NCBI GenBank assembly: GCA_937920635.1
Contig: CAKZUE010000006.1
Location: 62,001-126,000 of the forward strand
Length of the DNA: 64,000 nt
Direction of reading: 5' to 3'
From: an uncultured Bryobacteraceae bacterium
GTDB taxonomy: Bacteria > Acidobacteriota > Terriglobia > Bryobacterales > Bryobacteraceae
Part shown: positions 18,360 to 27,213 of the stretch, one piece after another
How the letters are laid out: each line of letters begins with the position of its first letter
Numbering within the stretch: the first letter of the stretch is position 1
Notes under the pieces: generated by a model
Seen by the model: the letters and a program-made list of their open reading frames with translations, nothing else
Told to the model about the DNA's origin: nothing
The model's database searches: none
Made by a program: the position numbers and the translations under genes

Positions 18360-19124
18360 ATGAAACTCGGGCTGGGACTGATCGAAATCGGCAGGCCATG
18401 GGGCGCCGGGTGGTCGGGGCTTCCTTCTGACGAGCAGGTGGAGCGGCTGCTGGAAGCGGCGCTCGAAGAAGACGTGACGTTCTGGGACACGGCTTCGTCC
18501 TACGGCTCGAGCGAAGAGCGCGTGGGGCGGTTTTTGCGCGGGCGCCAGGATCTGCTGGCGCGCGTGACGCTGGCGACCAAGTTCGGCGACGTGTGGGAGC
18601 CAGGGATGGAAGAGTCCTACGGCGATCACTCCTACGACGCGCTGCTGCGGAGCCTGGACCGCTCTCTGGCGCGGCTGCCGCGGATCGACCTGCTCCAGGT
18701 GCACCGCGCTACCGAGGAGGCGCTGCGGCGGGAGGACGTGTACCGGGCGCTGGAAGAGGCGCGGCGGCGCGGAGTGGCGGAGTTCGGCGCCAGCGTCAAG
18801 ACGATGGAGGCGGCGCGAATCGCGGTAGACTCCGGCTGGTTCGGGTGGCTCCAGATTCCATACAATCCGCTTCGGCAGGAGATGGCGCCCGTGTTTGCGC
18901 TGGCGCGCGAGCGCGGCGTGCGCCTGCTGGTGAACCGCCCCTTCGCGGAAGGGAGCCTGTTGCGGGACCCGGACGGACGCCCGGTGGAAGGCGCTGAGGC
19001 GCGCCGCCGGGCGTTCGAGTTCATCCGCGCGCAGGCGTTCGAGGGCTTCGTGCTGGCAGGCACGAAATCCGCGGAGCATCTGCGCGAGAACGCGCGGCTG
19101 TGGCGGAGCCTGGAAGGCGGGTGA
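18360..19124 (+). CDS. Aldo/keto reductase
   Basis: 254 residues. The catalytic tetrad is visible: D43 and Y48 (WDTASSYG), K74 (LATKFG) and H115 (LLQVHR). Residues near 135-165 (GVAEFGASVKTMEA) and 175-180 (QIPYNPL) follow the TIM-barrel pattern of AKR enzymes. It is shorter than the roughly 320 residues common in the family, with a short C-terminus, and the NADPH-binding region near GTKSAEHLREN is still present. It probably reduces a carbonyl with NADPH; the substrate is unknown. It is the last gene of the plus-strand run from 14700 and is followed by a hairpin. Confidence 0.9.
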   Translation: MKLGLGLIEIGRPWGAGWSGLPSDEQVERLLEAALEEDVTFWDTASSYGSSEERVGRFLRGRQDLLARVTLATKFGDVWEPGMEESYGDHSYDALLRSLDRSLARLPRIDLLQVHRATEEALRREDVYRALEEARRRGVAEFGASVKTMEAARIAVDSGWFGWLQIPYNPLRQEMAPVFALARERGVRLLVNRPFAEGSLLRDPDGRPVEGAEARRRAFEFIRAQAFEGFVLAGTKSAEHLRENARLWRSLEGG

Positions 19125-19131
19125 AAAGAAA

Positions 19132-19164
19132 ACGGGCAAGAGCCGCAGCCGCGTTCTTGCCCGT
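19132..19164 (+). terminator. Hairpin downstream of the aldo/keto reductase gene
   Basis: A perfect 10-bp stem, ACGGGCAAGA (19132-19141) with TCTTGCCCGT (19155-19164), and a 13-nt loop lie eight bases after the stop codon. There is no direct T-run, but the repeat element that follows at 19177 supplies a second stem with T-tract, so the pair probably ends transcription. Confidence 0.6.
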
Positions 19165-19176
19165 GGATTGAGCCGG

Positions 19177-19209
19177 AAAAAAGGGGAATTGTGTTCCTGT
19201 CCCCTTTTT
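19177..19209. repeat. GGGGACAGG-family palindromic intergenic element, copy A
   Basis: This is the same 32-bp sequence as at 58455 (inverted) and 58661 (same orientation). Its ends form a perfect dyad, AAAAAGGGGA and TCCCCTTTTT, around a 12-nt loop. The resulting stem-loop with A- and T-tracts on both sides is a plausible bidirectional terminator between the convergent aldo/keto reductase and gpmA genes. The T-run overlaps the gpmA stop codon. Confidence 0.85.
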
Positions 19210-19958
19210 CAGGGTTGTTTTTTGCCCTGGCGCGCCACGGCTTCCATGGCGGCTTTCACTTTTTCGGGATCGCCGAGGTAGTAGGACTTGATCGGTTTCA
19301 GCTCCGCGTCCAGTTCGTAGATGAGCGGCATGCCGGTAGGGACGTTCAGCTCGATGATGTCGGAGTCGCTGATGTTGTCGAGGAACTTCACCAGCGCGCG
19401 CAGGCTGTTGCCATGCGCGCCGATCACCACGCGCTGCCCGGTTTTGATGCGCGGCGCGATGGATTCATGCCACAGAGGAAGGAAGCGCGCCACCGTGTCC
19501 TTCAGGCACTCGGTGAGCGGCAGCTCCTCCTTCGAGAGCGAAGCATAACGGCGGTCGCGTCCGGGGAAGCGCTCGTCGTCCGGCGTCAGCGCCGGCGGCG
19601 GCACGTCGTACGAGCGGCGCCAGATCTTCACCTGATCCTCGCCGAACTTCGCCGCCGTCTCGCTCTTGTTCAGCCCCTGGAGCGCGCCGTAGTGGCGCTC
19701 GTTCAGGCGCCAGTGGCGCTCCACGGGCAGCCAGTCCTGGTCCATCACGTCGAGCACGATATTCATCGTCTTGATGGCGCGTTTAAGCACCGACGTGTAG
19801 ACGAAATCGAACTCGAAGCCCGCTTCCTTCAGCACGCGCCCCGCTTCATAGGCTTCCTGGACGCCTTTCTCGCTGAGATCGACGTCCGTCCAGCCGGTGA
19901 AGCGGTTCTCTTTGTTCCAGGTGGATTCGCCGTGGCGGATGAGGACGAGTTTGTACAT
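19209..19958 (-). CDS. gpmA: 2,3-bisphosphoglycerate-dependent phosphoglycerate mutase
   Basis: 249 residues, the normal length of the dPGM class. The RHGE signature is at residues 8-11, with H9 the phospho-histidine ([10 protein letters not shown]). E87 lies in [10 protein letters not shown], and the second catalytic histidine is H182 in [11 protein letters not shown]. It interconverts 3- and 2-phosphoglycerate in glycolysis. It follows eno with only 15 bp between them, so the two consecutive glycolytic steps form an operon. Confidence 0.97.
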   Translation of the reverse strand: MYKLVLIRHGESTWNKENRFTGWTDVDLSEKGVQEAYEAGRVLKEAGFEFDFVYTSVLKRAIKTMNIVLDVMDQDWLPVERHWRLNERHYGALQGLNKSETAAKFGEDQVKIWRRSYDVPPPALTPDDERFPGRDRRYASLSKEELPLTECLKDTVARFLPLWHESIAPRIKTGQRVVIGAHGNSLRALVKFLDNISDSDIIELNVPTGMPLIYELDAELKPIKSYYLGDPEKVKAAMEAVARQGKKQP

Positions 19959-19973
19959 CGCGTCGCGGTCTCC

Positions 19974-21383
<1,410 letters not shown>

Positions 21384-21464
21384 TCAGACCGCCGTGTCGG
21401 AAATTCCGTCACGCCGCGGCGCTGCTCGAAGACGTAAGCCTTGTGAATGCAACACGCGGCGATT

Positions 21465-21480
21465 TGGCCCGCAAACTGCT
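21465..21480 (+). promoter_or_regulatory. Candidate sigma-54 promoter of the Qrc-like operon
   Basis: TGGCCCGCAAACTGCT fits the -24/-12 consensus TGGCACG-N4-TTGCW with two mismatches. The invariant GG (21466-21467) and GC (21478-21479) have exactly ten bases between them. Transcription would start near 21491, giving a 30-nt leader with the AGGAGG site of the first operon gene. A sigma-54 activator gene lies at the far end of the operon, which supports the assignment. No rpoN is in the window. Confidence 0.5.
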
Positions 21481-21520
21481 GTTGCAAGGGTGAACGGCAA
21501 GACCGTTCAGGAGGTGTTCA

Positions 21521-21799
21521 ATGTTCGGAGTCGATTGGAACGACCCGCAAACGCTCTGGCTCAACCTGACCAACCTCGGGCTGGGCATCATCACGTTGAT
21601 CTGCGTCGGAGTCGCCGCGTATGCCGGCCTGGCCGAGGTGGCTGCGCGCTGGCGGAAGGCGGCGGAGGCTGAAGCCGACGCGACGATGGCGACGCACGGC
21701 TTCCACACGCCGGAGCTCGGCTTCACCATGGCTGACGGCGGCGAGCCGGAACAGCCCGTAGAAGAGAAGAAGAAGCGCCGCCGGACCCGGAAGTCCTGA
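21521..21799 (+). CDS. Small membrane protein, first gene of the Qrc-like operon
   Basis: 92 residues; AGGAGG lies seven bases upstream of the ATG. One membrane segment (LGLGIITLICVGVAAYAGLAE, about 18-38) is followed by a hydrophilic tail ending in a strongly basic stretch (EEKKKRRRTRKS). I do not recognise a family. Its position immediately downstream of the candidate sigma-54 promoter and 28 bp before the first GcvH-like gene suggests an accessory or small membrane subunit of the complex. Confidence 0.8.
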   Translation: MFGVDWNDPQTLWLNLTNLGLGIITLICVGVAAYAGLAEVAARWRKAAEAEADATMATHGFHTPELGFTMADGGEPEQPVEEKKKRRRTRKS

Positions 21800-21827
21800 G
21801 TGCGCGGGCCCAAGGGAGGGCGAGTCC

Positions 21828-22718
21828 ATGCAGTGCCCATTCCTGAAAGAGGCGCGTGTGCGCTGGTGCCGGGCGGCGGGCATCCGCAAACCGATCGCTG
21901 AATCGCAGAGCGACGATGCGGCCTGCCGCTGCCTGGACGAGCGCTTCCGCGACTGCCGCTGGGTCTCGCCGGAGTTCCACGAGGCTCCGCCGCCCTGCCC
22001 GCACCTGGAGCATGCCCTGGTACAGTACTGCGAAGCCGCGCCGCTGACGCGGTTTGTGCCGTTCAGCGAGCCGCTGCTGACGCGCTGCGGCACCGACGCG
22101 CACAAGTATTGCGACTTCTATCTGGACCTGCTGCGGGCGGCGCGGCCGCCGCTCAAGGACCAGGAGTTCTCGGCGCCGGAGGATCTGTTCTACACGCGCA
22201 ACCACTGGTGGATCGACCTTCAGGAGCAGGGGCTGTGCCATCTGGGCGCCGATGCGTTCCTGGCCCGGCTGTTGGGAGGCGTGGAACGCGCGGGCATCCT
22301 GACGCCGCGGGGCACGGCGTTTCCGGCGGTGGTGTTTACCTGCGGCGGAACGGACTTCACGGTTACATTTCCAGCGCAGATCCGGATTGAAGCTGCGAAC
22401 CCGCATCTGCGGATCGAGCCGCGCCGGATGCTGCGCGAACCGTACTCGGCGGGCTGGCTGTTCCGCGGCATCATTGGCGAGGGCCAGATGCGGGAGCTGA
22501 AGGAATCCCTGATCACCGCCTCCGAGGCGAGGCGCCTGATGGAGGAAGACGCGCGGCGCGTCAACGAAATGCTGCAATCCCTGCGCCCGGCGGGCGCCGT
22601 GCCGGCCATGGCCGACGGAGGGCTGTTTGAGGAAGGGCTCCTCGGCCTGCTCGAGCCGCACGAAGCGCTCCGCCTGTTTCATGAAACCGGCTCGCCTGCG
22701 GCGGGCCAGCGGAGATAG
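21828..22718 (+). CDS. Cys-rich protein with degenerate GcvH-like domain (N-terminal partner of the Qrc-like operon)
   Basis: 296 residues. The first 95 hold nine cysteines (3, 14, 33, 35, 43, 57, 68, 87, 95), enough to bind an iron-sulfur cluster or zinc; which is not known. Residues 122-215 fit the glycine-cleavage H-protein (lipoyl-like) fold: YTRNHWWIDL matches the HEWV entry strand and REPYSAGWLF matches the DPYGEGWL exit. The region that should carry the lipoyl lysine (FTCGGTDFTVTF) has none, so lipoylation is not expected. A helical C-terminus follows (EARRLMEEDARRVNEML). It ends six bases before the pentaheme cytochrome gene, and a second such protein closes the operon. A role in assembly or as a structural subunit is an inference. 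Confidence 0.75.
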   Translation: MQCPFLKEARVRWCRAAGIRKPIAESQSDDAACRCLDERFRDCRWVSPEFHEAPPPCPHLEHALVQYCEAAPLTRFVPFSEPLLTRCGTDAHKYCDFYLDLLRAARPPLKDQEFSAPEDLFYTRNHWWIDLQEQGLCHLGADAFLARLLGGVERAGILTPRGTAFPAVVFTCGGTDFTVTFPAQIRIEAANPHLRIEPRRMLREPYSAGWLFRGIIGEGQMRELKESLITASEARRLMEEDARRVNEMLQSLRPAGAVPAMADGGLFEEGLLGLLEPHEALRLFHETGSPAAGQRR

Positions 22719-22724
22719 GAGAAC

Positions 22725-23309
22725 ATGATTCGGACAGGCATTCTGTTCCTGGCTGGTTTCAGCGTGGCCCTGAGCGCGGGCTGGTGGAGCGTTCCGCGCC
22801 TTCTGTACCGAACAGAGCCGCAGCCGGCGCAGTTCAGCCACATCGCCCACACGGGCGAGAAGGGCGGCATGAGCTGCGAGGACTGCCACTCGTTCCGCGC
22901 CGACGGCACCTTCGCCGGCATTCCGAAGCTCGAGACGTGCGCCGCCTGCCACAGCGCGCCGATGGGCGAGACGCAGGCGGAGAAGGACTTCATCGCGCGC
23001 TTTGTCGAGCCCGGCGTCGAGCCGGAATGGAAGGTGTACTCGCGCCAGCCGGACAATGCCTGGTTCCCGCACTCGGCCCATGTGCTGCGGGGCAAGGTGG
23101 CCTGTGAGAAGTGCCACGGCGAGATCGGGAAGTCGGACAGGCTGCCTGTCTACCGGGTGCACCGCTTCACCGGCTATCCGGAGGACGTGATGGGGAAGCG
23201 CGCCGGGCCGCTCGGCCTGAAGCGCGCGGGCGGCATGCGCATGGACGACTGCGTGGCCTGCCACCGGCAGAACCGGATCGAGCATAGCTGCCTCGATTGC
23301 CACAAGTGA
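22725..23309 (+). CDS. Pentaheme cytochrome c, QrcA-like
   Basis: 194 residues with an uncleaved-looking N-terminal membrane anchor (ILFLAGFSVALSAGWW). Five CXXCH heme c sites are present: CEDCH 51-55, CAACH 72-76, CEKCH 127-131, CVACH 176-180 and CLDCH 189-193. Extra histidines (H39, H42, H116, H119, H146) could be distal ligands. It is of the cytochrome c7/c3 type and matches the position and size of QrcA/ActA, the periplasmic multiheme subunit of CISM (iron-sulfur/molybdoprotein-type) complexes. Electrons would pass between a periplasmic cytochrome and the iron-sulfur subunits encoded next. AGGAG precedes the start. Confidence 0.88.
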   Translation: MIRTGILFLAGFSVALSAGWWSVPRLLYRTEPQPAQFSHIAHTGEKGGMSCEDCHSFRADGTFAGIPKLETCAACHSAPMGETQAEKDFIARFVEPGVEPEWKVYSRQPDNAWFPHSAHVLRGKVACEKCHGEIGKSDRLPVYRVHRFTGYPEDVMGKRAGPLGLKRAGGMRMDDCVACHRQNRIEHSCLDCHK

Positions 23310-23328
23310 AGGCGGGAGGGCAAGACTC

Positions 23329-25224
23329 ATGAAGATCGACCGTAGAGATGTCCTGTCCCTGGCCGGCGGCGCGGCAGCCGGGCTGGCGGTGTCTCCGCTG
23401 CCGTGGCGGCTGCTGGGCGACACGGCCATCTGGAGCCAGAACTGGCACTGGATGCCTCGCGTGCCGCGCGGCGCCATCGAAGAGCGCGAGGCGCGCTGCA
23501 CGCTGTGCCCGTCGGCCTGTCCCGTGAAGCTGCGGATGACCAACGGCATCGTGCATGGCGTTGCGCCCAACGGCGGCGCCCTGTGTCCCGCCGGTTTCGC
23601 CGCGCATCATCTGGCGTGGCATCCGCTGCGGCTGCGCGAGTGCCGGCGGAAAGACCAGGCGGTTCCACTCGAAGAGGCGCTCTCCTCGCTGCGCGCGGCG
23701 GTGGCGCAGCGCCGCGGCGCCGTGGCGGTGCTCGACCTGGCCCCGGGGCGCGCCTCCTCGCTGCTGCACCGCCGCCACATGGCTGCGCTCGGCGGCGCGT
23801 ATCTGATGCCGCCCCGGATTGAAGGCGGCACGGCGCACGCGGTGGAAGCTCTGCTCGAAAAACGCCGCGCACTGGCTGCCGATCTCGCTAGCGTCAAGGC
23901 CGTGCTCTCGGTGAGCACCCCATTGCTCGACGGCTGGGCCGCTCCCTCTTCGGCCGTCGAACGCGGCTTCCGCCTGATTCAGGCGGAGCCGCACCGCTCG
24001 CGCACCGCCGGGCTGGCCGACGAGTGGCTCCCCGTGAAGCCGGGCTCGGAAACCGCCCTGCTGCTGGCTGTCGGGCATTGCTGGCTCAAGCGGCCTGAGA
24101 TGGCGCAACAACTCGAGCGGCTGAAGGGCGCGGAGGCGTGGCGCCAGGCGGCGGAAGCCATGCCGCCGCAGCGCGCGGCGGAGCTGGCGGGCATCGAAGC
24201 GGCGCGCATCGAAGCCGCTGCCGCCGATCTGCTCGGCCACCGCCCGTCGCTCGTTCTGGCCGACGGAGATCCGGTGGGCGGCCCCCTGAGCCGCGAGGCG
24301 CGCGCCGCCGCGGCGGCGCTGAATATTCTGCTCGGCGCGGAAGGCTTCCGCCCGGTGCCGCCGCTGCCCCTGCCGAAAGACTGGACGCTGGCCGAGGCGC
24401 AGAGCCTCGAAGAGGCGGGCGACGGCTCGATCGGTGTGCTCATCATCGACGAGCCCTGGCCGGGAGTTTCCGTGCCGTGGCAGCTCGTCGAGAAGAAGCT
24501 CGCGCGCGGCGCCGTGGTGGCGGCCGTCACCTGGAACCGCGCCCAGTTTGCTCGCCATGCCGAATGGCTGATTCCCGCGCCGGTGTGGCTGGAGGCGCCG
24601 CTGGACGCCGCGCAGCCGCACGATGCGCCGCGCGCGCAGATCGCGGTGGCCCCGGCGGTGATGGCAAGGCCGAAAGACACGATCTCCGCCGCGGAGGCGA
24701 CGGCGCGGCTGGCGGGCGTCGAGATGACGGCCGCGGATGAGTTTGCCGCGCTGGCGCAGGCGGCCGGCAGTGAAGCGGCGCAGATCGGCGACAACGGCTT
24801 CTACTGGAGCAGCGAGGCGAAAGGCGCCGCACCCGCCGCGGCGCGCATCGCGCCGGAGCAGTGGACAGCGGAGACGTGGCTGCGCGCGGCCGCGCCCAGC
24901 GCGGCATCGCCTGCGGTGGTCGCCTTCGGGTGGCGGCAGGCGGCCGTGTCGCCGATGCTCGGCAAGCTGTGGCAGGAGTCGGAACTCCGCGAAGGGCCGC
25001 AGCAGGCCGTGCTGCACCCGGATCTGCTGCGCCGCCAAGGCATGGAGGAAGGCGTGCTGGCGCGGCTCATGTCTCCGCGCGGAGCCTGGCCCGTGCGGGT
25101 GCGGGCGGCCGAGACCCGGCCGGATGTGATTGCCGTCTGCGGCGGGCCGTCGCTCGCGCTGGCCTGCGAAGTCCGGCCCGACGGCGCCTGGACGCTGGGT
25201 GAAGCCAAGGTGGTGAAGTCATGA
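23329..25224 (+). CDS. Molybdopterin-oxidoreductase-like subunit, QrcB-like
   Basis: 631 residues. A Tat signal (RRDVLSLAGGAAAG) indicates folding in the cytoplasm and export. An N-terminal [4Fe-4S] motif, C57, C60, C64 and C86 (CTLCPSAC ... ALCP), is typical of the Moco/bisPGD oxidoreductase family. The sequence just before it (IWSQNWHWMPRVPRG) resembles QrcB, which in Desulfovibrio lacks a pterin cofactor. The protein is short for the family (700-1000 residues is common), and no clear cofactor-ligating Cys/SeCys or Ser is obvious; loss of the cofactor is an inference. Its stop overlaps the ATG of the ferredoxin subunit by four bases. Confidence 0.85.
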   Translation: MKIDRRDVLSLAGGAAAGLAVSPLPWRLLGDTAIWSQNWHWMPRVPRGAIEEREARCTLCPSACPVKLRMTNGIVHGVAPNGGALCPAGFAAHHLAWHPLRLRECRRKDQAVPLEEALSSLRAAVAQRRGAVAVLDLAPGRASSLLHRRHMAALGGAYLMPPRIEGGTAHAVEALLEKRRALAADLASVKAVLSVSTPLLDGWAAPSSAVERGFRLIQAEPHRSRTAGLADEWLPVKPGSETALLLAVGHCWLKRPEMAQQLERLKGAEAWRQAAEAMPPQRAAELAGIEAARIEAAAADLLGHRPSLVLADGDPVGGPLSREARAAAAALNILLGAEGFRPVPPLPLPKDWTLAEAQSLEEAGDGSIGVLIIDEPWPGVSVPWQLVEKKLARGAVVAAVTWNRAQFARHAEWLIPAPVWLEAPLDAAQPHDAPRAQIAVAPAVMARPKDTISAAEATARLAGVEMTAADEFAALAQAAGSEAAQIGDNGFYWSSEAKGAAPAAARIAPEQWTAETWLRAAAPSAASPAVVAFGWRQAAVSPMLGKLWQESELREGPQQAVLHPDLLRRQGMEEGVLARLMSPRGAWPVRVRAAETRPDVIAVCGGPSLALACEVRPDGAWTLGEAKVVKS

Positions 25225-25958
25225 GGAAGCTCGGCGCAGAGAACAAAACGGCGCGTTACGCGATGCTGATCGATCTGGACCGCTGCAACGGCTGCGGCGC
25301 TTGCATGGTGGCCTGCGCGGTGGAGAACAACGTGCCGCCGCCGCAGCCATCGGCCACGCCGCGCACCGGGTTGAACTGGCTGCGTGTGTTCCGCCTCAAT
25401 ACGGGCGGGCGCGACGCCTTCATCCCGGTGATGTGCATGCAATGCGGTGATGAAACCCCCTGCCAGAGCGTCTGCCCGCAGAAGGCGGTGGAGTTCGACC
25501 CGGCGACGGGCATCGTGGGACAGATCCCCGAGCGCTGCCTGGGCTGCCGCTACTGCATGGCCGCCTGCCCCTATCAGGCGCGCGTCTTCAACTGGTGGGA
25601 TCCGCAGTGGCCCGCGGGCATGGAGCAGGCGCTCAACCCGCGGGTGAGCGCGCGGCAGCGCGGCACGGTGGAGAAGTGCAACTTCTGCCACGGGCGCTGG
25701 CAGGCGGCGCTCGAGAAAGCCGCGCAGGACGGCGAGTCCGGACCGGTGCGCTACACGCCCGCCTGTGCGGAAGCCTGCCCGGCGCAGGCCATCCGGTTCG
25801 GCGATCTGAACGACGAAGAGTTCGCGGCCGAGTGCCGGGACAGCGGCGCCTTCCGCCTGCTGGAATCTCTCGGCACCGGGCCAAAGGTGTTCTACAGAAC
25901 CTCGCGCGCCGAGGTGCGGGAAGCGACGCGGGGGTTCGGGGAGGTGAAGCGTGGTTGA
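25221..25958 (+). CDS. Four-cluster ferredoxin subunit, QrcC-like
   Basis: 245 residues without a signal peptide, as expected for a subunit exported with its Tat partner. Four cysteine motifs should hold four [4Fe-4S] clusters: CNGCGACMVAC, CMQCGDETPCQSVCP, CLGCRYCMAACP, and CNFC with the later ACAEACP. This is the PsrB/NrfC/QrcC electron-wire arrangement. It would carry electrons between the QrcB-like subunit and the NrfD-type membrane subunit. Unlike the related region of ActB in this window, its third motif keeps all four cysteines. It overlaps both neighbours (four bases with 23329-25224, eight with the next), which shows tight coupling. Confidence 0.93.
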   Translation: MRKLGAENKTARYAMLIDLDRCNGCGACMVACAVENNVPPPQPSATPRTGLNWLRVFRLNTGGRDAFIPVMCMQCGDETPCQSVCPQKAVEFDPATGIVGQIPERCLGCRYCMAACPYQARVFNWWDPQWPAGMEQALNPRVSARQRGTVEKCNFCHGRWQAALEKAAQDGESGPVRYTPACAEACPAQAIRFGDLNDEEFAAECRDSGAFRLLESLGTGPKVFYRTSRAEVREATRGFGEVKRG

Positions 25959-27210
25959 CCGGATCGACGAAGCCTGGATCGCGCGGGGCGTGCGGCGCGC
26001 GCCGTTCAGCCGGTTCCTGCTGTGGGCGGCGCCGTGGGCGGCATTGCTGCTGCTGGGCGCCTACGCGATTTTCCTCTGCCTGCGCGACGGCCTGTTCCAT
26101 ACCAACATGGACAACCGCTACGTGTTCGGGCTGTGGATCTTTCTCGATCTGACGGTGATCGCGCTGGGCGCGGGCGCGTTCTTCACGGGCTTCCTGCTGT
26201 ACGTGCTGCGGAAGACGGAACTGAAGGCGGTGATCAACAGCGCCGTCGTGATCGGGCTGGTCTGTTACAGCGGCGCGGTGCTGATTCTGGCCGTCGACGT
26301 GGGCCAGCCGCTGCGCGCGTGGTTCACCTTCTACCACCCGAACGTGCACTCGATGCTCACCGAGGTGACTTTCTGCATCACCTGCTACCTGACGGTGCTG
26401 CTGATCGAGTACGTGCCGGTTTTCCTGAAGAACCGCCGGCTGAAGTGGAAGCCGTCGATGCTGGTGTTCGAGTACCACCTGCACAAGGTGATGGTGGTGT
26501 TCGCGCTGATCGGGACGCTGCTGTCGTTCTTCCATCAGGGCTCGCTCGGCGGGCTGTTCGGCGTGCTGCGCGGGCGGCCGTTCGCCTTCCGCGAGGGGCT
26601 GCTGATCTGGCCGAGCACGTTCTTCCTGTTCGTGCTGTCGGCGATGGCGGTGGGGCCGTCGTTCGTGGCGCTGACAACGGGGCTTGCCGAAAAGATCACC
26701 GGGCGGCGGCTGGTGAAAAACGAGGTCTACCAGACGCTGGGGCGGATCTCGGGCAAGCTGCTGCTGGCCTATGTGTTCTTCAAGTGCCTGGACACGCTGC
26801 TGTGGATCAACCAGACGGCGCCGGAGCGCGGCTTTCCCGCGCACCGGTTCTACGAGTACGGCGGCGCGTTCGGCACGTGGATCCTGTTTGCGGAGATCGC
26901 GCTGCTGGGCCTGGTGCCGGCGCTCATTCTGCTGAAGCCGGAGTGGCGCGCGCGGCGCGGGCTGCTGCTGGGCGCGGCGGCGATGGCCTGCCTGGGCGTG
27001 ACGCTGAACCGCTTCGTGTTCACCATCCAGACGCTGGCGCTGCCGACGATGCCGTTCGACCGGCTGCTGCTGTACTGGCCGTCGTGGCAGGAGTTCGCGG
27101 CGTTCGGATTCGTGGTGGCCTACGGCATGCTGGTGTACTCGTTCTCCTACCGGTATCTGACGCTGTTTCCGCAGGAGCGGGAGCTGGCGATGACGGAGGC
27201 GCGGAGGTAA
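25951..27210 (+). CDS. NrfD/PsrC-family quinone-binding membrane subunit, QrcD-like
   Basis: 419 residues from a GTG with GGAGG upstream. About ten hydrophobic helices are visible, for instance FLLWAAPWAALLLLGAYAIF near 18, LWIFLDLTVIALGAGAFFTG near 62, and FGFVVAYGMLVYSFSY near the end. This is the ten-helix NrfD fold that binds menaquinone near the periplasmic face. Conserved-looking polar residues inside helices (F-H-Q-G-S-L-G-G near 195-202, W-x-E/Q near the C-terminus) are typical of the family. It should couple quinone redox chemistry to the exported iron-sulfur subunits. Confidence 0.92.
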   Translation: MVDRIDEAWIARGVRRAPFSRFLLWAAPWAALLLLGAYAIFLCLRDGLFHTNMDNRYVFGLWIFLDLTVIALGAGAFFTGFLLYVLRKTELKAVINSAVVIGLVCYSGAVLILAVDVGQPLRAWFTFYHPNVHSMLTEVTFCITCYLTVLLIEYVPVFLKNRRLKWKPSMLVFEYHLHKVMVVFALIGTLLSFFHQGSLGGLFGVLRGRPFAFREGLLIWPSTFFLFVLSAMAVGPSFVALTTGLAEKITGRRLVKNEVYQTLGRISGKLLLAYVFFKCLDTLLWINQTAPERGFPAHRFYEYGGAFGTWILFAEIALLGLVPALILLKPEWRARRGLLLGAAAMACLGVTLNRFVFTIQTLALPTMPFDRLLLYWPSWQEFAAFGFVVAYGMLVYSFSYRYLTLFPQERELAMTEARR

Positions 27211-27213
27211 GCC

